A DNA stretch of 64,000 bases, from the NCBI GenBank assembly GCA_903883645.1, contig CAISBR010000146.1, positions 1 to 64,000 on the forward strand. Reading direction: 5' to 3'. The position numbers were made by a program, and so were the translations under genes. The stretch is from an uncultured Myxococcales bacterium (GTDB lineage: Bacteria > Myxococcota_A > UBA9042). The notes beneath the pieces are model-generated. The model saw only the letters and a program-made list of their open reading frames with translations, had not been told where the DNA came from and did not search any database. Positions 44,600 to 53,649 of this stretch are shown piece after piece (within the stretch, counting starts at the first letter, position 1; every line of letters starts with the position of its first letter).

Positions 44600-46222
44600 A
44601 TGAGCGATGACCAGCGCCCAGACTTGCACGACCCGAAGCCTCCCGAGCCGGAGCAGGCTGCGACGCCGCTGCTGGGCACGGACGACATCGATCAGTCTGA
44701 AACTAAAGATGAATCGCCGATAACGAACGGTCGACCGGGCGATGCTGCCGTGGCCATGACTGCCGCGTTGCCGGCGTTTGAGCTGAGCAGCGGTCCAGAC
44801 CCAGAATCCGATGAATCACCAGTAGTTCTAAAGCATTGGGCGCCCCCAGGCAACGGTGCTGCGACGGAAGTGGCGGCGCTGCTGCCAGCCAAGTCGGGCT
44901 CAGGCAGCATCGCTCTGCCGCGAATTGCTACGCCGCTGCCTCAGTTTGCACCCATTGGCCAAACGGCCGAGGTCGCGCTCGCCAGCCATCGCCGCCACCA
45001 CCACCACTGGGAGCTCGGCGACGAGTTTGTGCCGGGCGAAGGTGCTGCCGAGGCCGGCGAAGCTCTGGTGCTGGCTCCGGTCGCGGGAACTGCGCCGCCG
45101 ATGCCCGAAGAGCCACGCCAGCCCGGCGGGATTACCTATGCGCCGCGGCCTGTTGGCGAATCGGGGGCGGTCGACATCGACCAGCCGTTGCGGCAACCCG
45201 GCGCAGCTCTGCGGCCCGTCGCGCATCGCTCGAGTACCACGATGCCGGCACCGGCGCTCATGCCGTCGCGGTGGGCGCAATTCGCCACTCCGGCGGCTTG
45301 GTTGGGGCTAGCGCTGCTGCTGGTAAGTGCGGTAGTGCCGTGGCTGTCGCGGACCCACGAGGTCGCGGTGACGCCCGACCATGCAACCCTGCATACCGCC
45401 GCCGACCGCGTGGCCAAGGACCTGCAACCGGGTGATGCGCTTGCCTTTACCCCGGATTGGGGCGCGCACGAGGCTGGACTGTTCGACACGGTTTGGCGCA
45501 GCAAGGGTCTAACTCTAGACAACGATTTGCTATTTGGCGATCCCTTCGATCTGTGGACCGCGGGCGACCACCGCCGCTTGTGGCTCGTGGGCACCCATGG
45601 GCGCTTCGACCAGGCCAACGTCGACGCCGTGCAGCTGCGCAAAGACGACCTGGGCCACGGCACGGTGCTGGCGCTGTACCAACTGCGACCCTCGGCGACG
45701 GTTTTCGATTTTCGCAAACAATTGGCCAGCGGCCACGCCAAGATCCGCATCGGCGACGACAAAGCCGCGTGGCGCGACTGCCCGTGGCGCGGCGATCCGC
45801 TGACTGGCCGCCATGGCTGCGGCGGGGCCGAATACCAAGATGTTTGGCAAGGTTTGCACGAGGTGGGCGGCACCCGGCGCGAGTGCATCTTTGTGCATCC
45901 GCCCGGCGACCACGGTACCCTGCGGCTCGAGTTCGGCGCGCTGCCTGTGGGCACGGCCCTGCAAGGTCGCCTGGGCAATCGGCTTTGGGCGGTACGGCAC
46001 GGCGACACGGGCACGCCGGTGCGCTTTAGCGTGTACGTGGGCGGGCAGCGACGCTGGGAAAAGACCTTGGCAACCGACGACTTTACCTATCAATCGTGGT
46101 CCGTACCCCTGACTGCGGCGGATGCGGGCAAAGACGTGGCGTTCGAGGTCTATGCCGACCAAGAGGCCTGGCGCGAGGCCTGCTTTGATGCGCGCCTGCT
46201 GGGCCCCGCGACCAAGCCCTAA
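44600..46222 (+). CDS. Single-pass membrane protein, unknown
   Basis: A 540-residue protein I do not recognise. The first 220 residues are acidic and low-complexity, presumably cytoplasmic and disordered. One TM helix follows (AAWLGLALLLVSAVVPWLS, about 234-252). The C-terminal ~290 residues should be periplasmic: an alpha/beta-like part (LQPGDALAFTPDWGAHEAG, RLWLVGTHGRFDQ) and a beta-rich part with four Cys (RDCPWRGDPLTGRHGCGG, RRECIF, EACFDARL) that could form disulfides. Divergent from kamD. Confidence 0.75.
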   Translation: MSDDQRPDLHDPKPPEPEQAATPLLGTDDIDQSETKDESPITNGRPGDAAVAMTAALPAFELSSGPDPESDESPVVLKHWAPPGNGAATEVAALLPAKSGSGSIALPRIATPLPQFAPIGQTAEVALASHRRHHHHWELGDEFVPGEGAAEAGEALVLAPVAGTAPPMPEEPRQPGGITYAPRPVGESGAVDIDQPLRQPGAALRPVAHRSSTTMPAPALMPSRWAQFATPAAWLGLALLLVSAVVPWLSRTHEVAVTPDHATLHTAADRVAKDLQPGDALAFTPDWGAHEAGLFDTVWRSKGLTLDNDLLFGDPFDLWTAGDHRRLWLVGTHGRFDQANVDAVQLRKDDLGHGTVLALYQLRPSATVFDFRKQLASGHAKIRIGDDKAAWRDCPWRGDPLTGRHGCGGAEYQDVWQGLHEVGGTRRECIFVHPPGDHGTLRLEFGALPVGTALQGRLGNRLWAVRHGDTGTPVRFSVYVGGQRRWEKTLATDDFTYQSWSVPLTAADAGKDVAFEVYADQEAWREACFDARLLGPATKP

Positions 46223-46258
46223 CGCCGGCCTTTTTTACAAAATCCTAAAAATTCAAGC

Positions 46259-46274
46259 AGTAGAAAATGGCTGC
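46259..46274 (-). repeat. 16-bp motif copy 1 (of 4), upstream of mutY
   Basis: Reverse orientation of GCAGCCATTTTCTACT. Exact match to the other three copies, and with AAATCC in its flank as in copy 4. It lies 24 bases before the mutY start codon. Confidence 0.9.
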
Positions 46275-46297
46275 CAAGCCTACAGGGGTGTCTGTTG

Positions 46298-47422
46298 ATG
46301 AATTTGACCCGCCAAGAAGCCCTGCTGGTCTGGTACCGCGCCCACCACCGCAAGCTGCCGTGGCGCGCCGATCCGGATGGGCCGCTCGCGCCGGGCTATG
46401 CGGTGGTGGTGTCGGAGCTGATGCTGCAGCAGACCCGCGTCGACACGGTGCGCGACTACTTCGCCCGCTGGCTGCACCGCTGGCCGGGGTGGGCCGACCT
46501 AGCACAGGCGACCGAAGAAGAAGTTCTGCAGCAATGGACCGGACTTGGCTACTATCGGCGCGCCCGCTACCTGCACGCGGCGGCCAAAGCGGTGTGCGAG
46601 CGGCATGGCGGCAAGTTGCCAAGCGATCCCGAGGCATTGCAAGCCCTGCCCGGTCTGGGTCCGTATACCGTGGGCGCGGTGCGGTCGATTGTGTTTGGTC
46701 AGCCGGCCGCGCTGGTCGATGGCAATGTGACGCGCGTACTGAGTCGCTGGCTGGCGCTGGCGGACGATCCGAGCCAGGGCGCGGGCAAGAAAGCTGTGTG
46801 GAGTCAAGCTGAGCGCGAGCTTGAGCCGGGTCTGGCCGCCCACGCCGAGCCGGGCAACTGGAATCAGGCGCTGATGGAGCTTGGGGCGACGCTGTGCAAC
46901 CCCAAGGATCCACAGTGCATGCTGTGCCCGGTGCAGGGCCAGTGCGAGGCGCACGCGCAAGGGCTGCAGCGGCAAATTCCGCCCGTGCGCCAGCGTACAG
47001 CCGTGCTGGGGGTGCAGGCGCGGGCCGTGGTGGTGCTGCGGCCGCGGCAGGATGGGCTGGGCGAGCCGACGGACGACTTGGTGCTGCTGGGTCGGCGCGG
47101 GCCCACGGGTCGCTGGGCGGGGCTGTGGGAGCCGCCCACGGTCGAGGGCGACGAGGCCAGTGAGACGCTGCACAAGTGGCTGGGCGACAGAGAGATTCAG
47201 CATCTTGCCGAGCTGCCTGAGGTGGTGCACCTGCTGTCGCATCGCCGCTATGTGGTGGGGGCCGCGGTGGTCGCCGAGCGGCGGCCGGGGCCAGAATTGG
47301 ATGTGCACAAGCTGGGTTATGTGGGCTCGCGCTGGATGACGCTGGCGGCGGCGCTGGGCCAGACCTCGGGCCTGTCGCGGCTGGGGCAGCGGCTACTTGA
47401 GCAATGGCTGGCCGAGAAGTAG
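46298..47422 (+). CDS. mutY: A/G-specific adenine glycosylase MutY
   Basis: A 374-residue repair enzyme that removes adenine mispaired with 8-oxoguanine. Helix-hairpin-helix LPGLGPYTVGAV, catalytic Glu40 (SELMLQQTR) and Asp141 (LVDGNVTRV) are present, with the 4Fe-4S cysteines C200-X6-C207-X2-C210-X5-C216. The C-terminal Nudix-like domain (about 240-370, LLGRRGPTGRWAGLWEPP) reads the 8-oxoG. ATG at 46298 with AGGGG upstream. It lies just after 16-bp motif copy 1. Confidence 0.94.
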   Translation: MNLTRQEALLVWYRAHHRKLPWRADPDGPLAPGYAVVVSELMLQQTRVDTVRDYFARWLHRWPGWADLAQATEEEVLQQWTGLGYYRRARYLHAAAKAVCERHGGKLPSDPEALQALPGLGPYTVGAVRSIVFGQPAALVDGNVTRVLSRWLALADDPSQGAGKKAVWSQAERELEPGLAAHAEPGNWNQALMELGATLCNPKDPQCMLCPVQGQCEAHAQGLQRQIPPVRQRTAVLGVQARAVVVLRPRQDGLGEPTDDLVLLGRRGPTGRWAGLWEPPTVEGDEASETLHKWLGDREIQHLAELPEVVHLLSHRRYVVGAAVVAERRPGPELDVHKLGYVGSRWMTLAAALGQTSGLSRLGQRLLEQWLAEK

Positions 47423-47437
47423 GCTTGGCGGTTGGGG

Positions 47438-48583
47438 ATGATAGCCCAGCGGCAGACGCACATGCTCAACGTTGCGCAAAAGACGGTAGCTACATGGGCA
47501 CTTGCGAGCCTTGTCGTGGCCTGTGCTTGCAGCAGTCCGCTTTCGCCCGGCGGCTTCATTGCGAGCGACGCAACCAGCGATGCAGACCAAGATCCGGGTT
47601 ACTACGCAAGCGGCGTCACAGTCCGCACCTTTGTCGATACCACCCGCCCCACTCCGGCCAATGGCACGTCGCCCGACAAGCCGTCGCGGACGCTGGTCAC
47701 ACACATCTGGTATCCCACACTTAGCGATAACCTCGAGGGGGAGGCCGTGCCCGACGCGCCGCCCAACGCGTTCGGCTCGAGGCCGCTGGTGGTGTTTGTG
47801 CACGGCTCGAGCGGCACGGCAGTGATGTACTCGATATTACTTAACTTCCTTGCTTACGCGGGCTATGTGGTGGCGGCCGCCGACTTCCCCAACACGGCGC
47901 TGAGCTCGCCGGGCGGCCCGAACGACTTCCACGCCGAAGAGCAGGTGCGCGACGTGGCCTTCTTGTTCGACCAGCTGACTACGCTGCCACCGTCTGACGC
48001 GCTAGCGGGCTTGGTCGACGCGAGTGCGGGCTATGCCGTCGCGGGGCATTCGACAGGTGGCACGGTGGCCCTGCTGGCCGCCTATCGCCCCGACTACCAC
48101 GACCAGCGGGTGCGGGCGGCGATCGATCTCGCTGGCGATTCATGCTTCTTGGCCGACTCGTTCTTTGCCCAGCGCAGTGTGCCGCTACTGGCGATTGGGG
48201 GCACGAACGACCGCCTAGTGCCCGACGATCCGAATACGTTTCGTGCCTTTCAGCGGGCTAGCGCGCCAGCCGTCTGGGCGGGCCTCAAGGGCGGAACACA
48301 CATGCACTTTACCGACTTGAACATCGACGACCCCGACGAGTCGCCCACCCAGTCGACCGATCCTTTGGCCCAGACCTGCGGCGAATGGGGTGGTGGCGGG
48401 GCGTGCCTAGCTGTGGCGCCGCCAAGCGACTTTGCGCCGATGCTCCGAGTGAATCAGCTGACGACCACTGCGTGGATCATGCAGGCGTTCTTGGATGCGC
48501 ATCTGCGCAACGAGCCCAAACATCTATCAGGAATGACAGGTTTTTTTGGGTGGCACGGCGACGTCATGTTCTTCGCGAAATAG
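47438..48583 (+). CDS. Alpha/beta-hydrolase lipoprotein (chlorophyllase/PET-hydrolase-like)
   Basis: A 381-residue lipoprotein (lipobox about LVVACAC). The alpha/beta-hydrolase core has VVFVHGSSGTAV (oxyanion hole), nucleophile elbow GHSTGGTVALLAA, and a likely acid in GGTNDRLVPDD and His in KGGTHMHF. This matches the chlorophyllase/PAF-acetylhydrolase/polyester-hydrolase group. Substrate unknown; membrane-tethered esterase is probable. ATG at 47438 preferred; an ATG at 47462 gives a shorter signal. It follows mutY by 15 bases. Confidence 0.78.
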   Translation: MIAQRQTHMLNVAQKTVATWALASLVVACACSSPLSPGGFIASDATSDADQDPGYYASGVTVRTFVDTTRPTPANGTSPDKPSRTLVTHIWYPTLSDNLEGEAVPDAPPNAFGSRPLVVFVHGSSGTAVMYSILLNFLAYAGYVVAAADFPNTALSSPGGPNDFHAEEQVRDVAFLFDQLTTLPPSDALAGLVDASAGYAVAGHSTGGTVALLAAYRPDYHDQRVRAAIDLAGDSCFLADSFFAQRSVPLLAIGGTNDRLVPDDPNTFRAFQRASAPAVWAGLKGGTHMHFTDLNIDDPDESPTQSTDPLAQTCGEWGGGGACLAVAPPSDFAPMLRVNQLTTTAWIMQAFLDAHLRNEPKHLSGMTGFFGWHGDVMFFAK

Positions 48584-48605
48584 CTAGCAGCAGCGTGTCT
48601 CGATC

Positions 48606-48621
48606 GCAGCCATTTTCTACT
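48606..48621 (+). repeat. 16-bp motif copy 2
   Basis: Forward copy of GCAGCCATTTTCTACT, 22 bases after the stop of the hydrolase gene. Confidence 0.9.
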
Positions 48622-48808
48622 GACTGATTTTTAAGCAGATTAACTCGCGACGATCACGCCTAGCCTCGGCCCAAGTCCACAATGACCCAACGTGCACCCG
48701 GAGCGCCGACTTGGGCATAGGTCAGCTAGCTACGCAACCCGAAGCCGCCGTTATGACCGACAGCCTGTCACGGCCAAGGGATCACCGCCTTTCTACCCAG
48801 CATTACAG

Positions 48809-48824
48809 GCAGCCATTTTCTACT
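48809..48824 (+). repeat. 16-bp motif copy 3, upstream of the transposase
   Basis: Forward copy of GCAGCCATTTTCTACT, followed by an AAATT-containing stretch; with copy 4 it brackets the transposase gene as an inverted pair. Confidence 0.9.
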
Positions 48825-48884
48825 CGCTGAAATTACAGCACTCCCAAACTATTTTCAAGAATCGTATCGCGGCCACCCCCAGAA

Positions 48885-48921
48885 ACCGCGGCAAACCCGG
48901 CGCTCAGATCGATCACCCTAA
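48885..48921 (+). repeat. 37-bp dispersed repeat, copy 1
   Basis: Begins ACCGCGGCAAA and ends CAGATCGATCACCCTAA; the same layout recurs at 54992-55028 with 5 mismatches in 37, all in the middle. It lies just upstream of the transposase gene. Confidence 0.85.
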
Positions 48922-48953
48922 GAAGGGGCATCTCCGTCCCCGCTGAGGTGCCC

Positions 48954-49985
48954 ATGCTCCGCTGGTATCGCCCCGACCTGGTCCACGAAGTCACCCTGCG
49001 CACAATCGACGGCCGCTGGTGGTTCGACGCCCACAACCCTTCAATGCGTAGCGAAATTATTGGGGCGCTCGCCATGGCACAGCGCGAGACTGCGGTGCAT
49101 GTGCACGCCTTTACCCTCATGTCGAACCACTACCACGGTCTGTTTTCATTCGACTATTCCGAACAGTTTTCGGCGTTTCTGTGTCATTTCCATGCCGGTC
49201 TCGCGCGCATCGCCAACCGCTACTGGCACCGGCATGGGCGCGTGTGGGACGGCAGGGCCGCGGTCATCCCGGTGGCGAGCGACGAAGAGTCGCAGCTGCA
49301 ACGGCTCGATTACTTGCTGGCGCAAAACGTCAAGGCGGGTGCAGGGGCGCATCCCCGCGATTGGATTGGCGCTTCGAGCACGGCCTGGCTGCTCGACGGT
49401 ACGGCGCTGACGGGCACGCACCGCGACCAGACAGCGATCACACTGGCGAGCCGGAACGGCCGCGATCCCGGCGATTTAGCTAAGTATTGTCAGGACGTGG
49501 AGGTCGAAATGACGCCCCTGCCGTGCTTCGCTGGACGGCCGGACCACGAGTGGCGCGCGCAGGTCCTTCAAATTGCAGACGAAATTTCCCAGCGGTATGG
49601 AGCCGCTCCAGACGAGCCACCGTCTCAAGTCGCCTTGTGTACGGCCGGCTCGGCGCTGGTATCCACCGGCCGTTTTGCGGAAATTCCAAGCGAACTACCT
49701 GAAACAACTGAATGTGTCCGAACTTCGCCCGAGCCGCGCGCAGGCGCAATCAAGCCGGTGCACGCGGCGCGCAAGCTCGATCGCGAAGCACTGTTGGCCG
49801 AGCGCAAGGCCTTTGAGCAAGAGTACCGCGAGGCGGCCTGGCAACTGCGAAACGAAGCGGCGGTGCTGGCGGCTGGGCAACCTGGGCGGCTCGTTGCATT
49901 CCCGCTCTGGAGCTTCCCGCCCCGGGCGCCGAGTTGCCCACGCTGGCCTGCGCCCACACACAAATCCTGCAATTCCGCGGAGTAG
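48954..49985 (+). CDS. REP-associated tyrosine transposase (Y1/IS200-like, RAYT)
   Basis: A 343-residue protein with an N-terminal Y1_Tnp domain. The HUH metal motif is His59-Tyr60-His61 in HAFTLMSNHYHGLFS, and Tyr120 (RLDYLLAQNVKAG) is the likely nucleophile. RAYTs are single-copy transposase relatives linked to repetitive extragenic palindromes. After the core comes a longer, less conserved C-terminal part. ATG at 48954; a GTG at 48948 is in frame. It is bracketed by 16-bp motif copies 3 and 4, the latter overlapping its stop codon. No matching full IS end was found. Confidence 0.8.
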   Translation: MLRWYRPDLVHEVTLRTIDGRWWFDAHNPSMRSEIIGALAMAQRETAVHVHAFTLMSNHYHGLFSFDYSEQFSAFLCHFHAGLARIANRYWHRHGRVWDGRAAVIPVASDEESQLQRLDYLLAQNVKAGAGAHPRDWIGASSTAWLLDGTALTGTHRDQTAITLASRNGRDPGDLAKYCQDVEVEMTPLPCFAGRPDHEWRAQVLQIADEISQRYGAAPDEPPSQVALCTAGSALVSTGRFAEIPSELPETTECVRTSPEPRAGAIKPVHAARKLDREALLAERKAFEQEYREAAWQLRNEAAVLAAGQPGRLVAFPLWSFPPRAPSCPRWPAPTHKSCNSAE

Positions 49986-49996
49986 AAAATGGCTGC
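49981..49996 (-). repeat. 16-bp motif copy 4, overlapping the transposase stop codon
   Basis: Reverse copy of GCAGCCATTTTCTACT; the TAG in it is the transposase stop. Flank reads CAAATCCTGCAATT on the left, similar to the flank of copy 1. Confidence 0.9.
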
Positions 49997-50007
49997 AATC
50001 GTGTTAC

Positions 50008-51555
50008 CTACCAGCTGCGCCGCACCTCCAGCAAGACCTGGTCGTCGTGCGCTAGCATCCCGCCCAGGGTGTTGCCGGGTCCGCCCTGCAGCACCGCCCC
50101 GAGCCCGGCCCGCCAGCGCTCGGCAAACTGGTACGCCAGCCGTGGCGCCAGCGCCCAGTCGTGCAGCGAAATGCCGTAGAATCCAAGCAACTGTAGCGTC
50201 CAAGCCTCCGCCTCGCCCAGTCGCGCCAGCGCCCCTCCACTCACACGCACATTGTGACGCGCGGTCATCAATAGCGTGCGGTCGCTGGGCGCGTCGTAGG
50301 CCCAGTCCCAAGTCAGCTCGCCAAGCAGGGTCACCCCGCTGCCCACGCCGTGCTCCAGCCCCGCGCCCGCCTGCAGCATCCCACTGAGCACGGGCTGAAA
50401 CTGCGTGTCAAGCAACACTTTTTGATCACTCCACGCCACATCGCTGCGCAGAATCCAACCTTCGGCCAGCTCCCACTGCAGCTCACCGCCCACCACGGCC
50501 CGCCGCTGCCAAGTCGCACGCGCCAAGTCCTTCCAGTTCTTGCCTTTTGCCCGCTGCGCCGCCGCCGCAAAGGTCGGATCCGCTACCAAAGCGACAAGTT
50601 TTGTCGCATCAAACCCCGCCGCGTACGAGCGCCCGAGCAGCAGCGCCAGGTCGGGGTCCAGGTGCAGCTCGGGCATCCGGTCCCACACCCACAGCGCGGT
50701 CAGCGCCACGTCCGCCTGCCCCAAGTGCGTCGACCAGCGCAGCCCCAGCGAGCCATCGAGCGGCGTGGCCGAGGGCGGAGCCAGCGCCAAGATCAGCGAC
50801 TCCGAAAGACTTCTATCCAGCCGGACATCCATGCCCCGCAGTTGCGTCGCCAGCACGGCGGGCAGCTCGGGCCCCAGCCCAGGCCGCACCAGCGCCGCAT
50901 CGGTCGCAAACGGACTAAAGCGATGTTGTTCAAAAAACGGCAGAAACAGGGCATCGAGCTGCCCCGGACCCAGGGGCGCCTCCAGCCGCAGCATCGTCGC
51001 AGGCAGCAGCGGCGGCTCGTCGGGCGCAGCCAGCACGCCAGCCAGCCCCTGCGAGAAGTCCATGGGGCACACCACCGCAAAAGGACTCTGCAATTCCAGC
51101 GCACCCCAGCGCACCACCTCGCGACCCACCGTCAGCGCCAGCGGCCCCCACGTGGTGCGCAGATTCGCCTCGCGCAGGTCGGCCACGGTGTCGTAACGGG
51201 CCCCAAAGTCCGGACCTTTGCTGGTAAAAGCCGGCGTGTAGCTGCCCTTTTCGTGCCCCACCGACGCCCGATGCGCCAGCCGCCCCGCCAAGTGCACCCG
51301 CAGCGTCTCGCTCACCGGATGCTGCAGGTCCAAATCCAAGCGATTGCGCAGCAGTAGCACGTCTTCGCCTGGTTCCTCCGCCGCCGTGTCGATGCCCAGC
51401 GTCGCCGTCCAACTCGCCGAAAACAGCGTGGGCGGCAGCGCGGCCGTGGGCGTGGGCTCCACGGGCAGCCCCTCTTGGGCATACACCGGCCCGCCAAGCA
51501 GCAGGCTCGTGGCAAGTACGGTTCGCAGCAGCCGTTTTTGGATTTGAATCGTCAC
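50008..51555 (-). CDS. Exported outer-membrane beta-barrel-like protein
   Basis: A 515-residue protein from a GTG at 51555, giving a signal peptide (RLLRTVLATSLLLGGPVYAQ). GGAG lies 9 bases upstream. The mature protein is rich in alternating strands ending in aromatic residues (LNWTWDWAYDAPSDRTLLMTARHNVRV-like, RLAYQFAERWRAGLGAVLQG) and resembles DUF1302/porin-like barrels with the terminal strand QVLLEVRRSW. Function unknown. Divergent from the KirBac gene. Confidence 0.65.
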   Translation of the reverse strand: MTIQIQKRLLRTVLATSLLLGGPVYAQEGLPVEPTPTAALPPTLFSASWTATLGIDTAAEEPGEDVLLLRNRLDLDLQHPVSETLRVHLAGRLAHRASVGHEKGSYTPAFTSKGPDFGARYDTVADLREANLRTTWGPLALTVGREVVRWGALELQSPFAVVCPMDFSQGLAGVLAAPDEPPLLPATMLRLEAPLGPGQLDALFLPFFEQHRFSPFATDAALVRPGLGPELPAVLATQLRGMDVRLDRSLSESLILALAPPSATPLDGSLGLRWSTHLGQADVALTALWVWDRMPELHLDPDLALLLGRSYAAGFDATKLVALVADPTFAAAAQRAKGKNWKDLARATWQRRAVVGGELQWELAEGWILRSDVAWSDQKVLLDTQFQPVLSGMLQAGAGLEHGVGSGVTLLGELTWDWAYDAPSDRTLLMTARHNVRVSGGALARLGEAEAWTLQLLGFYGISLHDWALAPRLAYQFAERWRAGLGAVLQGGPGNTLGGMLAHDDQVLLEVRRSW

Positions 51556-51666
51556 CGTCTGCAGCTCCGCTCGCTCGGCCCGGCCTACTGTAGCACGCCG
51601 CTCGACCCGCCGCCGCACATGCGCGACACTGCCCACGCGCCCCTGCCGCGCTACCAGGACCCGCCG

Positions 51667-52560
51667 ATGGCCACGCCCAAGCCCACCCACCAGCCCTCGC
51701 GCCTCGTGCCCCGCGAGCCCGGCCGCGGTATCGACGCGATCGGAGTGCCCAAGCGCCCCCTGTCCGACCTGTACCACGCGCTGATGACGATCTCATGGGC
51801 GGCGATGCTGGGTCTTATCCTCTGCTGGTACGTTCTGCTCAACCTGCTGTTTGCCTTGCTGTATCTTCTGGGCGGCGACTGCATCCAGGGCGCGCAGTCG
51901 GGCGCATTTGGCGACGCATTCTTCTTTAGTGTCCAGACCTTTGCCACCATCGGCTACGGCACCATGGCGCCCACCAGCACCTACGCGCACATCCTGGTCA
52001 CCGGCGAGGCTTTTGTGGGCATGTTGACCGCCGCGCTGGCCACCGGCCTCATGTTCGCCAAGTTCAGCAAGCCGACCGCGCGGGTGCTATTTGCCAACGT
52101 AGCCGTGGTGTCGCCTCGCAACGGCGTGCCGCACCTGATGTTTCGCCTGGCCAATCAGCGCGGCAACCAGATCGTCGAGGCGCGTTTGCAAGTGGCGCTG
52201 GCCCGTTGGGAGCGCACGCTCGAGGGCGAAACCATGCGTCGCTTCTACGACTTAGAGCTGGTGCGCCAGCAAAACATCATCTTTGCCCTGACTTGGACGG
52301 CCATGCACGCCATCGACGAGCGCTCGCCCCTTTTTGGTGCCACGGCGCAGAGCTTGATGGACGAGGGCGCCGAGTTCGCCGTGTCGTTTGTGGGCCTCGA
52401 CGAGACCATGAGCCAGACGGTGCACGCTCGCTGGTCGTACCGGCCCGAAGAAATCCTGTGGAATCATCGCTATACCGACATCATCAGCATCTTGCCGGGG
52501 GGCAAGCGGCGCATCGACTACCGGCTTTTCCACGACACGCACGCGGTGGTCCAGGGCTAA
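51667..52560 (+). CDS. KirBac-type inward-rectifier potassium channel
   Basis: A 297-residue channel. TM1 is about residues 41-68 (TISWAAMLGLILCWYVLLNLLFALLYLL), pore helix and selectivity filter TIGYG at 94-98, TM2 about 105-130. The C-terminal ~165 residues form the Kir immunoglobulin-like cytoplasmic domain (VSPRNGVPHLMFRLANQRGNQIVEARL, HRYTDIISILPGG). The ATG at 51667 has AGGA upstream; an ATG at 51619 would add 16 residues. KirBac channels let K+ in, gated by lipids and pH. Stand-alone gene. Confidence 0.9.
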   Translation: MATPKPTHQPSRLVPREPGRGIDAIGVPKRPLSDLYHALMTISWAAMLGLILCWYVLLNLLFALLYLLGGDCIQGAQSGAFGDAFFFSVQTFATIGYGTMAPTSTYAHILVTGEAFVGMLTAALATGLMFAKFSKPTARVLFANVAVVSPRNGVPHLMFRLANQRGNQIVEARLQVALARWERTLEGETMRRFYDLELVRQQNIIFALTWTAMHAIDERSPLFGATAQSLMDEGAEFAVSFVGLDETMSQTVHARWSYRPEEILWNHRYTDIISILPGGKRRIDYRLFHDTHAVVQG

Positions 52561-52590
52561 AACGACAAGTTCTGTCGCTTTATGCAACCC

Positions 52591-53586
52591 CTAGCCGACG
52601 GTATCGGGCCGCTCCTGCAGTTCCCGCGAGATCGCCTTAAAAAACGGCGCCGCGATAAACAGCCGCACCACGATAAAGCTGGCGATGTACAAGGTAGAAA
52701 AGCCGTCGATCGTCGCCACCGCGGGCAGCCCCACCGCCACAAAGGGCGAGTAAAAGCTGCGCATCAGCACCTGCGTCGAGCCAAAACCCGACACGCTAAT
52801 CGGAATCGTGCCCACCACGGTCAAGATCGGCACCGCCACAAACACCCGCCCCCAGGTCGGCTGCAGGCCAAACGCGGCGAGCTGCGCGTAAGCCGTGGCC
52901 GCATAGACCAAAATCAGCAGCGAGCGCAGCGCCAGCCCCACCAGCATCTGCCGCGGCCCCAGGGCCGAGATGGGCCGCAAGGGCGCAAAATTGCGTAATT
53001 TATCGAGCAGCGCGTGCTTCATCCCCGACTGCAGCACCAGCGCCGTGGTCAGCGCCCCCGCGAACACTGCCAGCGCCACGGTCTTGAGCCACACCTGTAG
53101 CGCCGGATACGGCCCGAAGAATTCGGGCGCCAGCCACACACCCACCATCGCCATCGCCGTGACCGCCACCAGATCGATATACGACAGCGTGGCCATCGCG
53201 CCCGCCGCTTCTAAATACGGCACACCCTTGCGCCGCCCGACCAGGTACGCCATACCCAGCGCCGCGGCATGATAGTTCACGATATTAAGCAGATACGAGG
53301 CGCCTTTGATCGGCAAGATCGCCCTGAGCTTCACCGGCTGCGGGTTGCCGCGGTGGCCCAGCGTCGCGCCAATGAGCCAAGTCAGGCACCAGCTGTCGTA
53401 CACCCAGGTCGTCAGCGCGATCACCGCCGCCGTCGCGGCAAAGAGCAGTAGATTCGCCTGCTTGATCGCCGCAAGCACCTTGGGCAAGTCGGTCGACCAG
53501 ACAAAGTACCCGACCAGCGCCACCGCAATCGTCGGCAGGGCCCATTGGCGCAGGGGGTTCTTCCGCGGGGGCTGGGGCTGGGGCAT
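52591..53586 (-). CDS. Flippase-like membrane protein (UPF0104/LPG synthase TM family)
   Basis: A 331-residue polytopic protein. Family-like features are the early basic residues after helix 1, NIVNYHAAALGMAYLVGRRKGVPYLEAAGAMATLSYIDLVA, and the late segment VGTIPISVSGFGSTQVLMRSFY, matching the lysylphosphatidylglycerol synthetase TM region/UPF0104. About eight helices. The soluble aminoacyl-transferase domain of MprF is absent, so a lipid-flipping or regulatory role is more likely than lysylation. ATG at 53586; divergent from rsmB by 63 bases. Confidence 0.72.
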   Translation of the reverse strand: MPQPQPPRKNPLRQWALPTIAVALVGYFVWSTDLPKVLAAIKQANLLLFAATAAVIALTTWVYDSWCLTWLIGATLGHRGNPQPVKLRAILPIKGASYLLNIVNYHAAALGMAYLVGRRKGVPYLEAAGAMATLSYIDLVAVTAMAMVGVWLAPEFFGPYPALQVWLKTVALAVFAGALTTALVLQSGMKHALLDKLRNFAPLRPISALGPRQMLVGLALRSLLILVYAATAYAQLAAFGLQPTWGRVFVAVPILTVVGTIPISVSGFGSTQVLMRSFYSPFVAVGLPAVATIDGFSTLYIASFIVVRLFIAAPFFKAISRELQERPDTVG

Positions 53587-53649
53587 GATGGCGGGCTCGG
53601 TGGGCAGCAAACCTGCGCACAGCTTGCACGGATACCACAGGAGACAGCG

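Larger units (their letters stand above)
48584..48953. other. Intergenic stretch with repeat motifs
   Basis: 370 bases between the hydrolase and transposase genes. It holds two copies of the 16-bp motif (48606, 48809), the 37-bp repeat (48885-48921), and a potential stem joining GGGGCA (48925 onward) and TGCCC just before the transposase start. I see no gene. Confidence 0.6.
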
